DNA from: Turbatrix aceti
Lineage: Eukaryota > Nematoda > Chromadorea > Rhabditida > Panagrolaimidae
Direction of reading: 5' to 3'
Length of the DNA stretch: 64,000 nt
NCBI GenBank assembly: GCA_963969345.1
Contig: OZ017766.1
Coordinates: 9,238,001 to 9,302,000, forward strand
Shown here: positions 1 to 10,639 of the stretch, in pieces
How the letters are laid out: the number at the start of each line of letters is the position of its first letter
How positions within the stretch are numbered: the first letter of the stretch is position 1
Program-made: the position numbers and the translations under genes
Notes under the pieces: model-generated
Database searches by the model: none
What the model was told of the DNA's origin: nothing
The model's input: the letters and a program-made list of their open reading frames with translations, nothing else

Positions 1-449
1 TCGACGACAAACTGCCGAACAGCGTCCGGCAGAACTTTTGGATCGCCCTTGACGACCGGCACGACACCGATGCCGTCGACGTGCAGTTGCGTGATCGAGC
101 CATTTACGGCAGGCGTAGAGGGTTTCAGGCACACAGGCTTGCCGTGGAACTCTTGCAGAATTCCTCTATCATCTGCACCCAATTTAGTACGGTCGTGGTG
201 TTCTAAATCGTCGCTGAATTCCCTATCGCTGATTTCACATCGGTCGGATGTCAGGTAGTCTAAAAAATGTGGTCCGGTCAAAAAAACACGAAAGGTATTC
301 AACCGCGAACCTTGTACCGAGTTAGGCGGAGCGTGGGGGGCAACTGTTTGGCGAAAAGAACCGCTGTCACTCCTTCTGGTTACGGTACCGTCGCTGGTTG
401 TATTGCCGTAGATGAGCCCCCTGATGAAAGGAGGTAATGTCGACGCCAT
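1..449 (-). CDS. PEPCK-like gene, copy 1, cut by window edge
   Basis: 5' part of a second PEPCK-like gene, nearly identical to the complete gene at 10640-13038. Exon 1 is 311-449 (ATG at 449); an intron of 51 bp (260-310, GT..TTTTTTAG) follows; exon 2 runs from 259 off the left edge. Exon lengths match the complete copy base for base and the frame is open, so this may be a working gene with its catalytic part outside the window. A few missense differences separate the copies. Only the N-terminal extension and the start of the PEPCK N-lobe (GIGAVPVVKGDPKVLP region) are visible here, so activity cannot be judged. Confidence 0.75.
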   Translation of the reverse strand, partial: MASTLPPFIRGLIYGNTTSDGTVTRRSDSGSFRQTVAPHAPPNSVQGSRLNTFRVFLTGPHFLDYLTSDRCEISDREFSDDLEHHDRTKLGADDRGILQEFHGKPVCLKPSTPAVNGSITQLHVDGIGVVPVVKGDPKVLPDAVRQFVV

Positions 450-569
450 GCAAGCGGTAACTGTGCTGACTGATTTTTGCGGAGGATGGAAAGGTGAGTT
501 TTGAAAACTTATGCAAATTTATTGGATTTGCATGAGAACGTGCCGAAGCAAAAAATTTATCGTTCAGTT
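1..569. repeat. Segmental duplication block P, copy 1
   Basis: Aligns to 12588-13158 with only scattered substitutions and small indels. Homology stops abruptly after the shared GTTCAGTTC. It covers the PEPCK 5' end and its upstream region and continues beyond the left edge. Confidence 0.85.
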
Positions 570-661
570 CGAGACGAGAAAGGGCCGTTTTTGAAAAATC
601 ACGTAAATTCACGTTCTTCCTAAAAATATAAAATTAAATCTTCATAAAGAATTCTCTAAAA

Positions 662-819
662 CTACAAATCTTCCGATTTTGCTGCCAGATGAAAAACGTT
701 GTTAAATTTACGAAACTGGGCAGCATAATCGCCAATTTTGGGAATGGTTACATACCAGAGTTCGATTCCATGTTCTTTGATCTAATTCACGCCATCGTTG
801 ATAGCATTTAGGATGATTG
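662..819 (-). pseudogene. Relic exon 2 of the SGNH-like family
   Basis: The minus strand reads IELWYVTIPKIGDYAAQF followed by RKFNNVF. This matches the end of exon 2 of the SGNH-like family in this window (IQIWFLTIPEIGDLAPKF, KKFNDFF). An in-frame TAG lies just upstream and no first or third exon can be found next to it, so it is read as a degraded fragment. Seen: the peptide match and the stop. Inferred: descent from a lost member of the family. Confidence 0.6.
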
Positions 820-923
820 TAAAGAAAACAATGGTTTGATTTATTTTGATTTGTTGTAATTATTTTTTTACATCAGAAATTATAACAATTCAATAAACAG
901 TATAAAGTTAAGATTCATTTACA

Positions 924-2628
924 TTAATGCTCTGCAAATCCGTTATAATTTTCTACAGATCGTGTCGCTGAAATTTGAACAACTTTAGTCTTAGAACACA
1001 ACATCATTAATGATGGAATACGATAAAACTTAAAAACTTGAAGTCTTAGACTTTTAGTCAGAATGAATGGGATATACAAGACAGTAACATACAAAGTTTG
1101 GCAACATACAATTCCATAAATATACAATGGTAATTCCAAGGAAAAAGGCATCAACAACACAGGTAATCTTAAAATTGACTGGGCTAAAAAAATTAGAGTA
1201 AGAAAAAAAGATTGTAACATTAGACTGTTTTCCACGTTTCGTCGATATTGCGGTACTCCTTCTAAATTGGATTTATCAAAACGACTGGCTACACCAGCCC
1301 ATATACTGCATATAGCGGCAATCGTTGATGTGATTATGTTCGACGTAATCTGAGAATAGTTGTAGTAAGTTGATGTTTCGCAATAATTTTCTGTCCAGTA
1401 ACAAAACCAATTGTAAGAAATTGGTAAATACAAAATAAAGGGATAAAACAGAAGAAATAGGATTACACAAGTTGTCGTTTTTGTATTCCAAATGGATTTC
1501 ATATAGCACCATAAAATCATTCCTAAACATGTGTACATATGTTTTAAACAAAATGAAAATATATCACATATATTATTGTATCGCATGTACTTACCAGAAA
1601 ATCTGTTAATTGCCAATGCCAAATTCCATACTCCAGCAAATGCTTGTTGATGCCACATAAACGTCGTATTTACCGGATTAGAATCAAAATATCTTGTAAT
1701 TAATACAAGTTGAATAAAAAATATAAAAAAATTGATATATCTTCATTCTTGCACGCCTAGCGGACGGTCGGATTTATTCCGCCTCTCCTGTCCGCGACAG
1801 CAGCTTGCGCTCGCGATCGCATTCGGGAAGCAGCGCAAGTGTGAGAATTGAAAGCGCCGTTTGACACCCGGGCTGGCCACCCTGTCAAACGTAGGCTAAA
1901 AAAAAATGTCTAGATTCCGGCTCAGCGTCGCTACCATCAACGCACGCTCACTGCTGACGGATTTTGAAGAGGCCATTCGCAAAACGCTGACGACGTCGTT
2001 CTTTTCTCCCACACTGGCGAAGAACTTCAGGAAATGCTGTCGGATATGGCCATCATCTGCAAGGACGTTGGACTGGAAGTCAACGTCAAGAAGACGCAGT
2101 GGATGGTACAGAAATGGCGGGATCAGCGACCTATCTCCTCCGGACTTCTCCTCAAGGACATCGAGGACGATTTCGAGCTCTCCCTCCACTCTACGCTGGG
2201 TCGATTCGCTCAACTCGGTGTTCAACAAGACGAAAAACAGACCACAGCAACGATGGGAAGAAGAAATCGCGACCAAAACGAATCGAGACATTTACACCTA
2301 CGTGGACATCATTTGTGCCTCCTAACATCTGGTCTAATGATAACTAACCACTGAGTAATGGTGAAATAAATAAATAAATAAATAAAAAATAGTACACTGT
2401 GCCAAGTGTTAACAATATATAAAAAGGTGTTCTCATTTTCTTATTTATCACATTTGTCACAATAAAAATGATAAGCATTATTTCAAATATAAAATTTAAC
2501 ACACTAAAAATGCAATCTATGAAAAACATGACAATAATAAGAACATATTGTGGTGGAGTGAGCATCATGTAGATTTCATCGGTCTGTATGTGATAGTATG
2601 TTCCGTCAAATCTGATACGAGTTCCCAT
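924..2628 (-). pseudogene. Nematode serpentine chemoreceptor broken by a LINE
   Basis: Seven-transmembrane receptor of the nematode Srg/Srv/Srx type, expected in chemosensory neuron membranes. The ATG at 2628 opens exon 1, with TM1 and the start of TM2 (TPFYILLTLGTVYYF). Coding then stops at a LINE (about 1724-2380) and resumes at about 1723 with the rest of TM2, TM3 and an INRFS motif at the TM3 cytoplasmic end. A normal 72-bp intron (1523-1594) leads to the last exon, 924-1522, holding the remaining helices. Removing the LINE leaves the two halves one base out of frame across a T-run, so the gene is probably dead. An intron hosting the LINE is less likely, because no phase-compatible splice pair was found. 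Confidence 0.6.
1724..2380 (+). mobile_element. Internally deleted LINE (RT remnant)
   Basis: Starts with a GC-rich 5' part and a short ORF containing LSVATINARSLL, typical of the start of a LINE endonuclease region. It then jumps to the end of a reverse transcriptase palm with the catalytic ADDVVLF motif and GLEVNVKKTQWMVQK. The two pieces are in different frames and everything between is missing. It ends in a (TAAA)n tail. Its last 120 bp recur on the other strand at 35033 and 36186. A possible 11-bp A/T-rich target duplication is at 1713-1723 and 2381-2391. Non-autonomous. Confidence 0.75.
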
Positions 2629-3241
2629 TTTAATCAACTGAGAATCGATGTATTATTAGTATGTAAATAATACATATGTGTTCAAAAGCATCGACAAACG
2701 ACAGCACAATTTATACGATTTTACAATTTATATGCTCTAACTCGTACATACTATATCATACATACAACACTATGTACAATGAACAGTCAGAATAAATTAA
2801 TTTTTTACATCAGAAATTATATCACAGTATATTTTGTTCCAACATGTAAAACATACTACATAATTTTATAATGTATTAAAGTATTTATAATGTGTATACT
2901 TGCTACATAAAACATAGGCGTAAACGGCATAGATACAAGAGAAATGGGGGCGTTGGTAAATATAATCCAATTTGCTATGCGTTCGCTGATATTTACATTT
3001 GGACATTGTGGTTTGAAGCTCTAAATTTGTGTAAGGAACGAAATTATCGAGGATTTTTCAGAAAATGTCACGCGCTCGTCTCAAATGTAATAAGTTTTAA
3101 AAAAACATTTGACACACCATTGTTTTAAAAAAACATTTGAAGCAAACACTTTTTAAATATACATAAATTCAAAACTTTATCAGAACATGTACAATCGATA
3201 AGAAACATTAATCAAAAAAGTCTGCGGTGATCAAAACCAGT
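2629..3241. other. Intergenic, no gene seen
   Basis: AT-rich sequence between the chemoreceptor 5' end and the 3' end of the next minus-strand gene. The right part (from 3061) is duplicated at 13974. No convincing coding or RNA signal. Confidence 0.5.
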
Positions 3242-4037
3242 TTACATGCGAAGATCCTCAAAGTTGTACTCGGAGAAGATTTCATCAGCCGGAGCGACGG
3301 AGAAGCCACCAGCCTGGGTGGCGCCAATAACGGTCGATACGTGATTCTCGACGACCTCGATGGCAGTGTCGACGTTAGAATCAACGGCGAACGGCGCCGT
3401 CGGAGCAGATGACTGGAAGGTGTAATCGTAATCATAACCAGTCGGCTGACTGTTGGCGTAGTGGAGCGAGTTGGGGATGCCGTAGTAGACGGATTCCTAA
3501 AAATTGCATGTTTCGTTGAATTCAGTTCAAAAAAAGAGAACTCACACTTGGGCCGAGACTGGACGGCTTGACCAGAGGCTCATCCGGGAAATTGTAAAAA
3601 CTGTCGACGCACTCGGTCGGCGTATCGGCAGGAGCGGGACCCGCCGAGATCGTGGTAGTCGAGACCGTGGCTTGCGAGCGGAGAGATTCAAACTTGATTT
3701 TGGCCGCCTGGAGATTGGCGAGAGCAGCTTCGTACTCGGCTTCGGCGGCGGCGAGAGATTCTTCATTCGTCGCAGTCGAGATCAGGTCGCTCTCGAACTG
3801 GACCGTTGACTTGGGAGCAGTCTCGACATTGCCAGGCTTGGAACTGGCGATGGTGGTGTAATAATCACCGCCGGGAGTCACGTAGCAGGACTCGACAAAC
3901 GGCAGCTCGGCGGCGACGACGGGGGTCTCGATGGCGGTGTCGGTGTTGGAGACCTGCGGGGTGGGAGCGGGAAGCCGGACAAGAGGACGCTTGCTCTGGG
4001 GAGCGAAGTAGACACTCTTGACGTAGTAGTCGTTCAT
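3242..4037 (-). CDS. Unrecognised 248-residue protein, copy 1
   Basis: Two exons, 3546-4037 and 3242-3496, with a 49-bp intron (donor GTGAGT, acceptor TTTTTAG). The ATG is chosen at MNDYYVKSVYFAPQ because a TATA-like element lies about 115 bp upstream and the more upstream reading has no initiator context. There is no signal peptide or membrane segment. The middle contains an Ala/Glu-rich stretch that may form a helix (EESLAAAEAEYEAALANL), and the C-terminus is acidic and aromatic (EIFSEYNFEDLRM). Proline- and Val/Thr-rich linkers suggest a partly disordered protein. No family recognised. Copy 2 at 14213-15008 differs by at least one residue (YDYDYT versus YDYGYT). Confidence 0.75.
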
Positions 4038-4147
4038 GACTACGAAGGAACACGCTGGGCGAAAGAAACGATGACGAGGATGACAGCAGGCAGTCGACAC
4101 ACGTTCGACGATCGAAACTTTACATGCCGCCGCCGACGGCACGACGG

Positions 4148-4156
4148 CTTATATAC
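4148..4156 (-). promoter_or_regulatory. TATA-like element of the 248-residue gene
   Basis: The minus strand reads GTATATAAG about 115 bp upstream of the ATG at 4037. It is conserved at 15118-15126 although the sequence beyond diverges, which supports a core promoter with a conventional 5' UTR. Confidence 0.5.
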
Positions 4157-4764
4157 GCGGTTTGTGGCATTCAAATCTTTCGTGAGAAAGTATGGTGCGA
4201 TGATAGAGCAGTAGTTTTTCAAAAACATAGCTTACATATTCCGTTACATTACTTTTACTGTTAGGAAGTTGTAAGAACACGATGGATGTTTCAGAAGGCG
4301 TATTTTTTTGCCCCCCTCCACTCTCGTAAATTTGCTGTCGATTTATCAAACTTGAATGAATCGTAGGAATGCAGAAGTTTAAAAAATGCAAAAATTTCCA
4401 GACTTGATTAGCTATATCAAAATTCACATAAAAAAATGTAATGGCCCGCCATATTTACCATCAAATGATTTTATCGTCGCGCCCGATGATCAGACATGTA
4501 CCAATCGTCAAAAAAAACATTGCTGGTGTCCAAAAAAAGACAAAAACATCATATCAAATATATTATCTTGGTAAGACCAAAATTTGAAAGCCCAAAGCCC
4601 GCAAAAATCCCCCGCGAGCACAACAAGTTCTCGCAGCGATTGCTTACTGTAGTTTGTTTGCGAGCGAGTTGCTTTTGATGGAGTTTTGGCGACCAGTTCA
4701 GTATTTACGATTTTTTCGTGCTTTTTTCACGTTTTTTTTTGTTTTTAGGTACTTTTGTGTCATC

Positions 4765-5805
4765 ATGAACTTGAACAATCTTTACTGCCTTTTCCTGCTC
4801 TCTCTCTTTACTGCTGTCGCCGGAAACTGGAAACCCGGAACCGGTGATCGTATTCTTCTGCCCTCCAGCGACTGCCCTATCACCTCCGACGCGAATGCCT
4901 TCAATCCGGCGAACGGCTATCGTGTCAATTCTTCTGACGCTAATACGAGGGATTACCTGGCGAACATTTCGACCACGCATCCGATGTTCAAGAACAAATT
5001 CCTGCTTTTTGGTGATTCTCTGCTCTTCGAGGTCGTCGGAGCCTGTGACAATTCATCTGCCAGTTGTGTGACTTTCCTGACCAACCGGACGGCTTCTGAC
5101 AATTACTTTGCGTCTCCGTAAGTTTTATGATGATTTAAATTGATTTTTCCACTGTTGTTCGACATTTTTAGGGATCAAATCGAGGATTTGGCTTTCAAAC
5201 TTTCGACTGTCGGCGTTCGGGATGCCGTCATTGTGCTTACCTTCGGTTTCGATGACATCCGCTTTAATATCAACACGGAACTTTGCGACATCGCTATTTT
5301 CATTGATACTGCTCTCCAAACACTGGCTCGCAAACTTCAATCCAAAAACGTTCAGATTTGGTTTTTGACGATTCCCGAAATCGGCGATTTGGCTCCAAAG
5401 TTTCGGGAATTCAACGATTTCTTTCGAGAAACATTCAACAGACGTGGCATGTAAGTTTTTGAAATTCTGATTTATATTTGTTGCCATGCCCAATTTTTTA
5501 GGCCTTACGCAACCGTTTTGGATTTTTCGAAGATTGCGCTTTCCAACGAGTCTGCAAATGTGAGCCAACGATTCTCGATGCTGATGTCGTTCTTCGAACA
5601 GAAACTCAACACACAGCTTCTCACGCCGAATGCCCGACCGACGTCTCTTACCTTGAAGAATCCGTACAAATTTGTCGTGGCTAATATTGATTCGAATCTT
5701 CAAACGACAACCGTGAAATTTGATTTTCTTTTGAAGTTTTTTGTTGTCAATTCTGTTTTTACGAATGTTCTTATCATCGGTGTGCTTTCTCGTCATTTTG
5801 GTTGA
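4765..5805 (+). CDS. SGNH-hydrolase-like protein 1, secreted/anchored class
   Basis: 311 residues in three exons: 4765-5117, 5172-5450, 5502-5805; both introns are phase 2 and about 50 bp. The ATG lies 17 nt after a TTTTTAG acceptor with no visible partner exon, suggesting trans-splicing. Residues 1-20 are a signal peptide. FGDSLLFEV (GDS 83-85) looks like the SGNH block I serine motif, and TFGFDDIRFN (143-146 GFDD) sits where the GxND block would be. Next comes IWFLTIPEIGD. The C-terminal 40 residues hold a hydrophobic segment, likely a membrane anchor. No clear DxxH block is seen, so esterase activity is uncertain. Several N-glycosylation sequons fit an extracellular location. It converges on the LEA/perilipin-like gene. 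Confidence 0.75.
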
Positions 5806-5898
5806 TGGCATTTTTTTTACATTGTTTTGAGTTTGCCATGTTTTGATATTTGATAAAATAAAAAAGGAAAAAAAAGATGCGATTGAAAAACATGTAAA

Positions 5899-6005
5899 TG
5901 CGTGCGCATTGGATCCTGGCACGATAAATGTCTCGGCACGAAATTTTTCCATACGCGTGCGCACTGAATCTGGGATCAATGAATGTCTTGACACGAAAGT
6001 TGGTG
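5899..6005 (+). repeat. Two degenerate copies of a ~54-bp repeat
   Basis: Two successive units start GCGTGCGCA and end near TGGCACGAAA or TGACACGAAA. The same pair is in copy 2 around 19060-19165, and an inverted relative lies at about 46622-46675 upstream of another SGNH-like gene. Otherwise the 446-bp space between the convergent genes is featureless. Confidence 0.45.
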
Positions 6006-6251
6006 GTAACTCTTTTTCGTGTCGGGACCTTTAGTTCTATATTGTTTACGTTTTTATGTTTTTTTTTCTGCATTTTCATCAATTTTACATTTTGTTTATT
6101 ACACATATTCCGCATAAATTCGTACAGGCTATTACAGTGCAAGTATCTGTATTTCTTTCGTAAATATAGTTAAAAAGAGCAATCAAGACATAACTTTACA
6201 AAAGCGTCCTTTCCTTCACTGATGTCCTTCTTTTCGTGGTTTTGGTTTCGT

Positions 6252-9200
6252 TTACTTTCCGAAGAGTTTTCCGACGAATCCGCCAATTCCGGAGGATTCA
6301 GTTTCGGCCGGAGCGGCGGGCTCCGTGGCCGGGACAACGTCGGGGGTCGGTGCTGGTGCTGGGGCTGGAACAGGTGCTGCGGGCTCTTCCGGCTGGGGTG
6401 CAGCTTCGGCCGATCCACTTCCAGTCAAAAAGCTCAGACCACTCTTTGCAGCGTCCAAAACGGCACCGGCAGCCGAAGATGTGGTATCGGCGACTGCGTT
6501 GGCCGCCGAAGTCGTTGTATCAGCGACTGCCGATGCAGTCGATCCGACAGCACCCGCGACGGTGGTTACACCGGATTTTGTGCCTTCGACGACGGCACCA
6601 GCAGCGGTTGTGACGGCATCAGCGACGGCACCGGCACCTGCTTTGGTTTTTTCGACGGCAGCTCCACCGAGTTCGCCGGCTTTGTCGACGCCAGCGCTGA
6701 CAGCGTCCGAAACGGCTCCGGCACCGGCACTCGCAGTGTCGACTACGGTACCGGCGGCGGATGTGGTTGTATCGGCGACTGCGCTGGCAGCCGATCCAAC
6801 GGCACCGGCGACGGTAGTGACACCGGATTTAGCGCCTTCGACGGCGGCGCCGGCCACGGTAGTGACGGCTCCAGCGACGGCACCTGCACCGGCTACGGCG
6901 GCGTTTCCGGCATCGGCAGCGGTGTCGACAACGGCATTTCCGATATCCGAGGCTTTGGAAGCGACGGTCGTGACGCCAGACTTGGTGCCTTCGACGACGG
7001 CTCCTGCAGCGCTGGTTGTAGTGTCAACTACGGCACCCGCAGCGTTGGATACGGCACCGGTGACGGTATCAATGACACCTGCGCTTTTCTCTTCAACGGG
7101 GACTGATTCAGGCTCAGCAGCCAAGCTAGGGGCCTGAGCGAGGGTCGCGATTTCTTCACCTGCGTTGTCAACGACTGGCTCGGGCTCCGGGGCGGGAGGC
7201 GGGACTACCGGAGCATCAGCTGGGGGTGACGGAGCGGGCACTTCTTCGGCTGGTTCGGGAACAGGGGCGACGGCGGCGCTGACGTCTTCACCAACTTCGG
7301 CAGGAGGAATTCCGTTGGATTGTTCCTCGGCGGCTGGGGCTGGGGCCGGAGATTCTTCGGCAGCTGCGGGGGCGGGGGCATCAGCCGGAGCTTCTGGAGC
7401 CGGGGCGGGGGCATCAACCGGAGCTTCTGGAGCCGGGACGGGGGCATCGACCGGAGCTTCTGGAGCGGGGGCTGGAGCTTCAGCGATGGGTTCAGGAGCC
7501 GGAGCGCTTTCTTCAGGAGCTGCAGGAGCGGATTCTGGGGCAGCTGCGGGTTCTGAAGCGGGAGCGGGAGCTTCTGCTGCTGGTTCCGGAGCAGGCGCGG
7601 GTGCGGGTGCGTCAGCTACTGGCTCTGAAGCTGGAGCTTCAGCAGCGGGCTCCACAGCGGGGGCAGCAGGCTCCGGAGCGGGGGCAGCAGGCTCCGGAGC
7701 GGGGGCTGCGTCTGGGGTAGCAGCAACTTCGGGGGCTGCTGGAGCAACTTCTGGTTCAGTCGGAGTTGCTACTGGAGCCTCCGCCGGAGCTTCGGGGGCT
7801 GCTGGAGCTTCAGCGACAGCTTCTGGAGCTGCAGGAGCTTCAGCGGCAGCTTCTGGGGCTGCTGGAGCTTCCGCGGCGGGTTCGGGTGCGGCAGGAGCAG
7901 CAACTTCTGGAGCGGCAGGCGCTTCTGCAGGGACTTCTGGAGCAGCCGGAGCCTCAGCAGCGACTTCTGGGACAGCAGGAGCAGCTTCTGGAGCCGGAAC
8001 TTCCGGAGCAGCTGGTTCAGCAACCGGTGCAGGTGCTTCAGCGACCGGTTCAGGAGCAGCTGGCTCAGCTGCAGGGACTTCTGGAGCAGCTGGTTCAGCT
8101 GCAGGGACTTCTGGAGCAGCGGGTTCAGCTGCAGGGACTTCTGGAGCAGCTGGCTCAGCTGCAGGGACCTCAGGAGCAGCAGGCTCAGCAGCAGGGACTT
8201 CTGGAGCAGCGGGCTCAGCTACAGGAGCAGCGGGTGTTTCTGGTTCAGCTGCAGGAGCTTCCTCAGCAGCAGGCTCAGCTTTGATGGATTCAAGTGCTTC
8301 CTTAGACTTTGCATACACAGCACTGGCGACTTCATTGGCTGAATCAACAGCGCCTTGGGCAATTTTAGAAGCATTTGCCAAGAGTCCTTTAGCATCTGGA
8401 AATTGTTAATTATGTAAAAACTAAAATTTTTAGAACGGACATAAGCACAAAAAAAAGCCATAAGCAAAGCACATGCATTTATGTAGTAATATTCTTTATT
8501 GTTTCAACCACCTGGTGATTGATTGTCCAGACAGAGACACACGTTGTCTAACAAGCTACCGTAATCATAGTAAATATTACCTTGAGCAAGCAATGAGTCA
8601 AAATGAAAAAAAAGCTGCTGAAAAGAAGGACGCATCACAAATTGAGGAACAGAACAACAAACAACACGTGTTTGTTCCGTCGTCGCTGTTTGGTTAAAAA
8701 AAAAGCAGACAGACAACATGAACATGATCAACTTTTTGCATCGCTAACCGAGTTCAACGGGAGCCTCGAAAACAACAGCTGCTGGGGCCTCGCCGGCGGC
8801 ATCGGCAGTAGGCAGAGGCGTGGGATGGGTCACGGTTTCTTCCTTCGACATGACTATTAATTCGGCTGAAAAAAAATATTGGATGACGTCATCGATCGAC
8901 ACCCCCGGCCTCGGGATCCCGATATCCAAAAAAACTTACAAAGATCCTTGGCTGAATTACGAATAACAGATCCTATGCCAATGGATTGAGCGTGTCGATC
9001 ACGTTCACGTGTTTCGGGAGTGACGGGTTCGACTTCTTCTTCTTCGTCGGCGGCGTCTGGACTCGTCTGGGATGGAACGAGTCTTTTCAAATTTGGTTCG
9101 CTGTGGGATACGTGTCCGTGTCCGTGTCCGTGTCTGGCAGAGCTTACTGTATCTGCTAGGCCGCTGAAAGCTGATCGAAGGTCGCCGAGAGCTGATCGGA

Positions 9201-10120
9201 AGGCGTCTAGACCGCTTGAAACTGTAAAAAAAATTGATATTTGCAATTTTTGTTTTTGGAAAACTCGCGAGCGAGGTCATCTAGGAAAAAAACAGCGTTC
9301 ACGCGAGGATTAATCGGGAGAGAGAAACAGTCAGGATTTGTATTATTATTCCAGGATCCATGGAATGAGTCACACGGTTACACGGGTTACGTTACACAAA
9401 AATGAATGAACAAATAAATGTGTAAGTATTCAGTCTTCATCTTTGGCGGGGTTGTCATCAGACTCGGACTCGGCTCGGGAGGGAGCTTCGTCGGGAACTT
9501 CTGAAAAATGAATGAATGCAATGAATGTGAATGATTATGCGTAGCACACTGGATATTTATTCTGGCTTTATAGGCTCCGCCCCGTGTTGGTTGAAGTTTC
9601 TCCGATCAGTGTCCGTAAAAAAAGTCTATCTCAGTCAGTATTCACCAAAAAAAATGTAAAATGTAAAATGCAAAAAGGCAGGTAGAGTCACGAGTGTCGT
9701 GTCTGTCGTACTATGTACATGCATATGTATCGGAGTGCAAGATGTACCGTGTGATCTGTACATAAGATTGATCGACGACCAAAAAAAGTGGGTTATTTGC
9801 GTCCCCGATAAACCAGATACCAACAAAAATCACGTGTGTGTTGGCGTGAAAGTTCAAAAAACCACGTTTTTGGATAATTTTTGGGGGTTGAATGGAATTT
9901 TTTGTATGTATTTACTTGCCTGGATTCTGGGAAACTCCTCCATCGTCTTCTACGGCGTCTTCCTTGGCGTAGATAGGCTCCAGATTTTGTTCGGGTTCAT
10001 CTTCCTGTAACCCGGTAGACATCATGTTAGGAAGATCGTACGTCACAACCCGGCCAACATCCTTTACCTTCGTTAGAGCCGATTGAAACCATCCTCCGAG
10101 AGCGAGTGTGCCCATTTGAG
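6252..10120 (-). CDS. LEA/perilipin-like Ala/Pro-rich protein, copy 1 (5' truncated)
   Basis: Five exons correspond to the complete copy at 19414-26930: 9920-10120, optional terminal exon 9430-9500, 8940-9221, 8749-8865 and 6252-8395. The four 5' exons present at 25.3-26.9 kb are missing, because duplication block B ends at 10402. The copy therefore lacks its normal start. An ATG at 10151 reads in frame through the first acceptor and would give a short hydrophobic N-terminus, so a new start is possible but unproven. The last exon is 4 residues shorter than in copy 2. It holds many EPAAPEVPAA-type repeats followed by 11-mer helical repeats (AGAVVEGTKSGVTTVAGAVG). Probably a truncated paralogue. 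Confidence 0.65.
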
Positions 10121-10639
10121 CTGCAACAAGAGAGAAAAAAAAAGACTGCATAGTAGTACCGAATGAGAAATTCCCAGACAGGCGCCAGCCAGCTGCAAGT
10201 CAGCACCCCTCCTTGGCTATCAATGATCATAAAAATCTGAACTTAACCCAGCAAAAAAAAAAAAAAAAAAAACTTGTGACCTGGCGCCGGCGAGAACGGA
10301 TGGAGCTACTGCAGCTGCGTTGTGTTACATACATCAAAAAAAAAAAGACACACACACGCCAGATGGAATATCCCACGTTTTTTCTCCACCACTTGATCAT
10401 AGGACCACGACATTCTTGAAAATAACGGTAAAAGTGTCAACGTACAAGCAAGAATAACTTTTTTTGCACAATAATGGAACGCACGTTATCACTGACACGC
10501 AGTCGACGTAATCACACCAAATGTCGAATATACATACATCTACGTCTTTGTTTGCACTGAATCATTTTTTGTTAAGGTTCGCCCAATGTAACGATGATAA
10601 GCACAAATCAACAAGTTTTATTCTTTTCTACAAAATAAA
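10121..10639. other. Duplication edge and PEPCK 3' flank
   Basis: Up to 10402 this is the end of block B; it includes an A18 run at about 10253. From 10403 it is unique and leads to the PEPCK 3' UTR. No gene seen. Confidence 0.5.

Larger units (their letters stand above)
3061..4175. repeat. Segmental duplication block A, copy 1
   Basis: Aligns to 13974-15146. Copy 2 has about 65 extra bases near its left end. Homology ends just upstream of the TATA-like element of the enclosed gene, after the shared CATTCAAATCT. Confidence 0.85.
4646..10402. repeat. Segmental duplication block B, copy 1
   Basis: About 5.76 kb nearly identical to 17814-23576, covering an SGNH-like gene and the 3' three quarters of the LEA/perilipin-like gene. 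The left edge lies within the SGNH promoter. The right edge is after CACTTGATCATAGGAC, after which copy 1 runs into the PEPCK 3' flank and copy 2 continues into further LEA-gene introns. Confidence 0.9.

Noticed and set aside
924..1658. Reading the chemoreceptor 3' part as a separate intact gene starting at MWHQQAF
   Set aside because: It would begin inside the loop before TM3 with no TM1-TM2, and the missing helices are found on the far side of the LINE in the same orientation.
7165..8409. Very long open frames on the plus strand opposite the Ala/Pro-rich exon (also at 20339-21583)
   Set aside because: They are Gly/Ala/Ser-rich mirror images of a GC-rich repeat exon; stop codons are missing by composition. 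They lack splice signals or a sensible start, while the minus strand joins cleanly to upstream exons.
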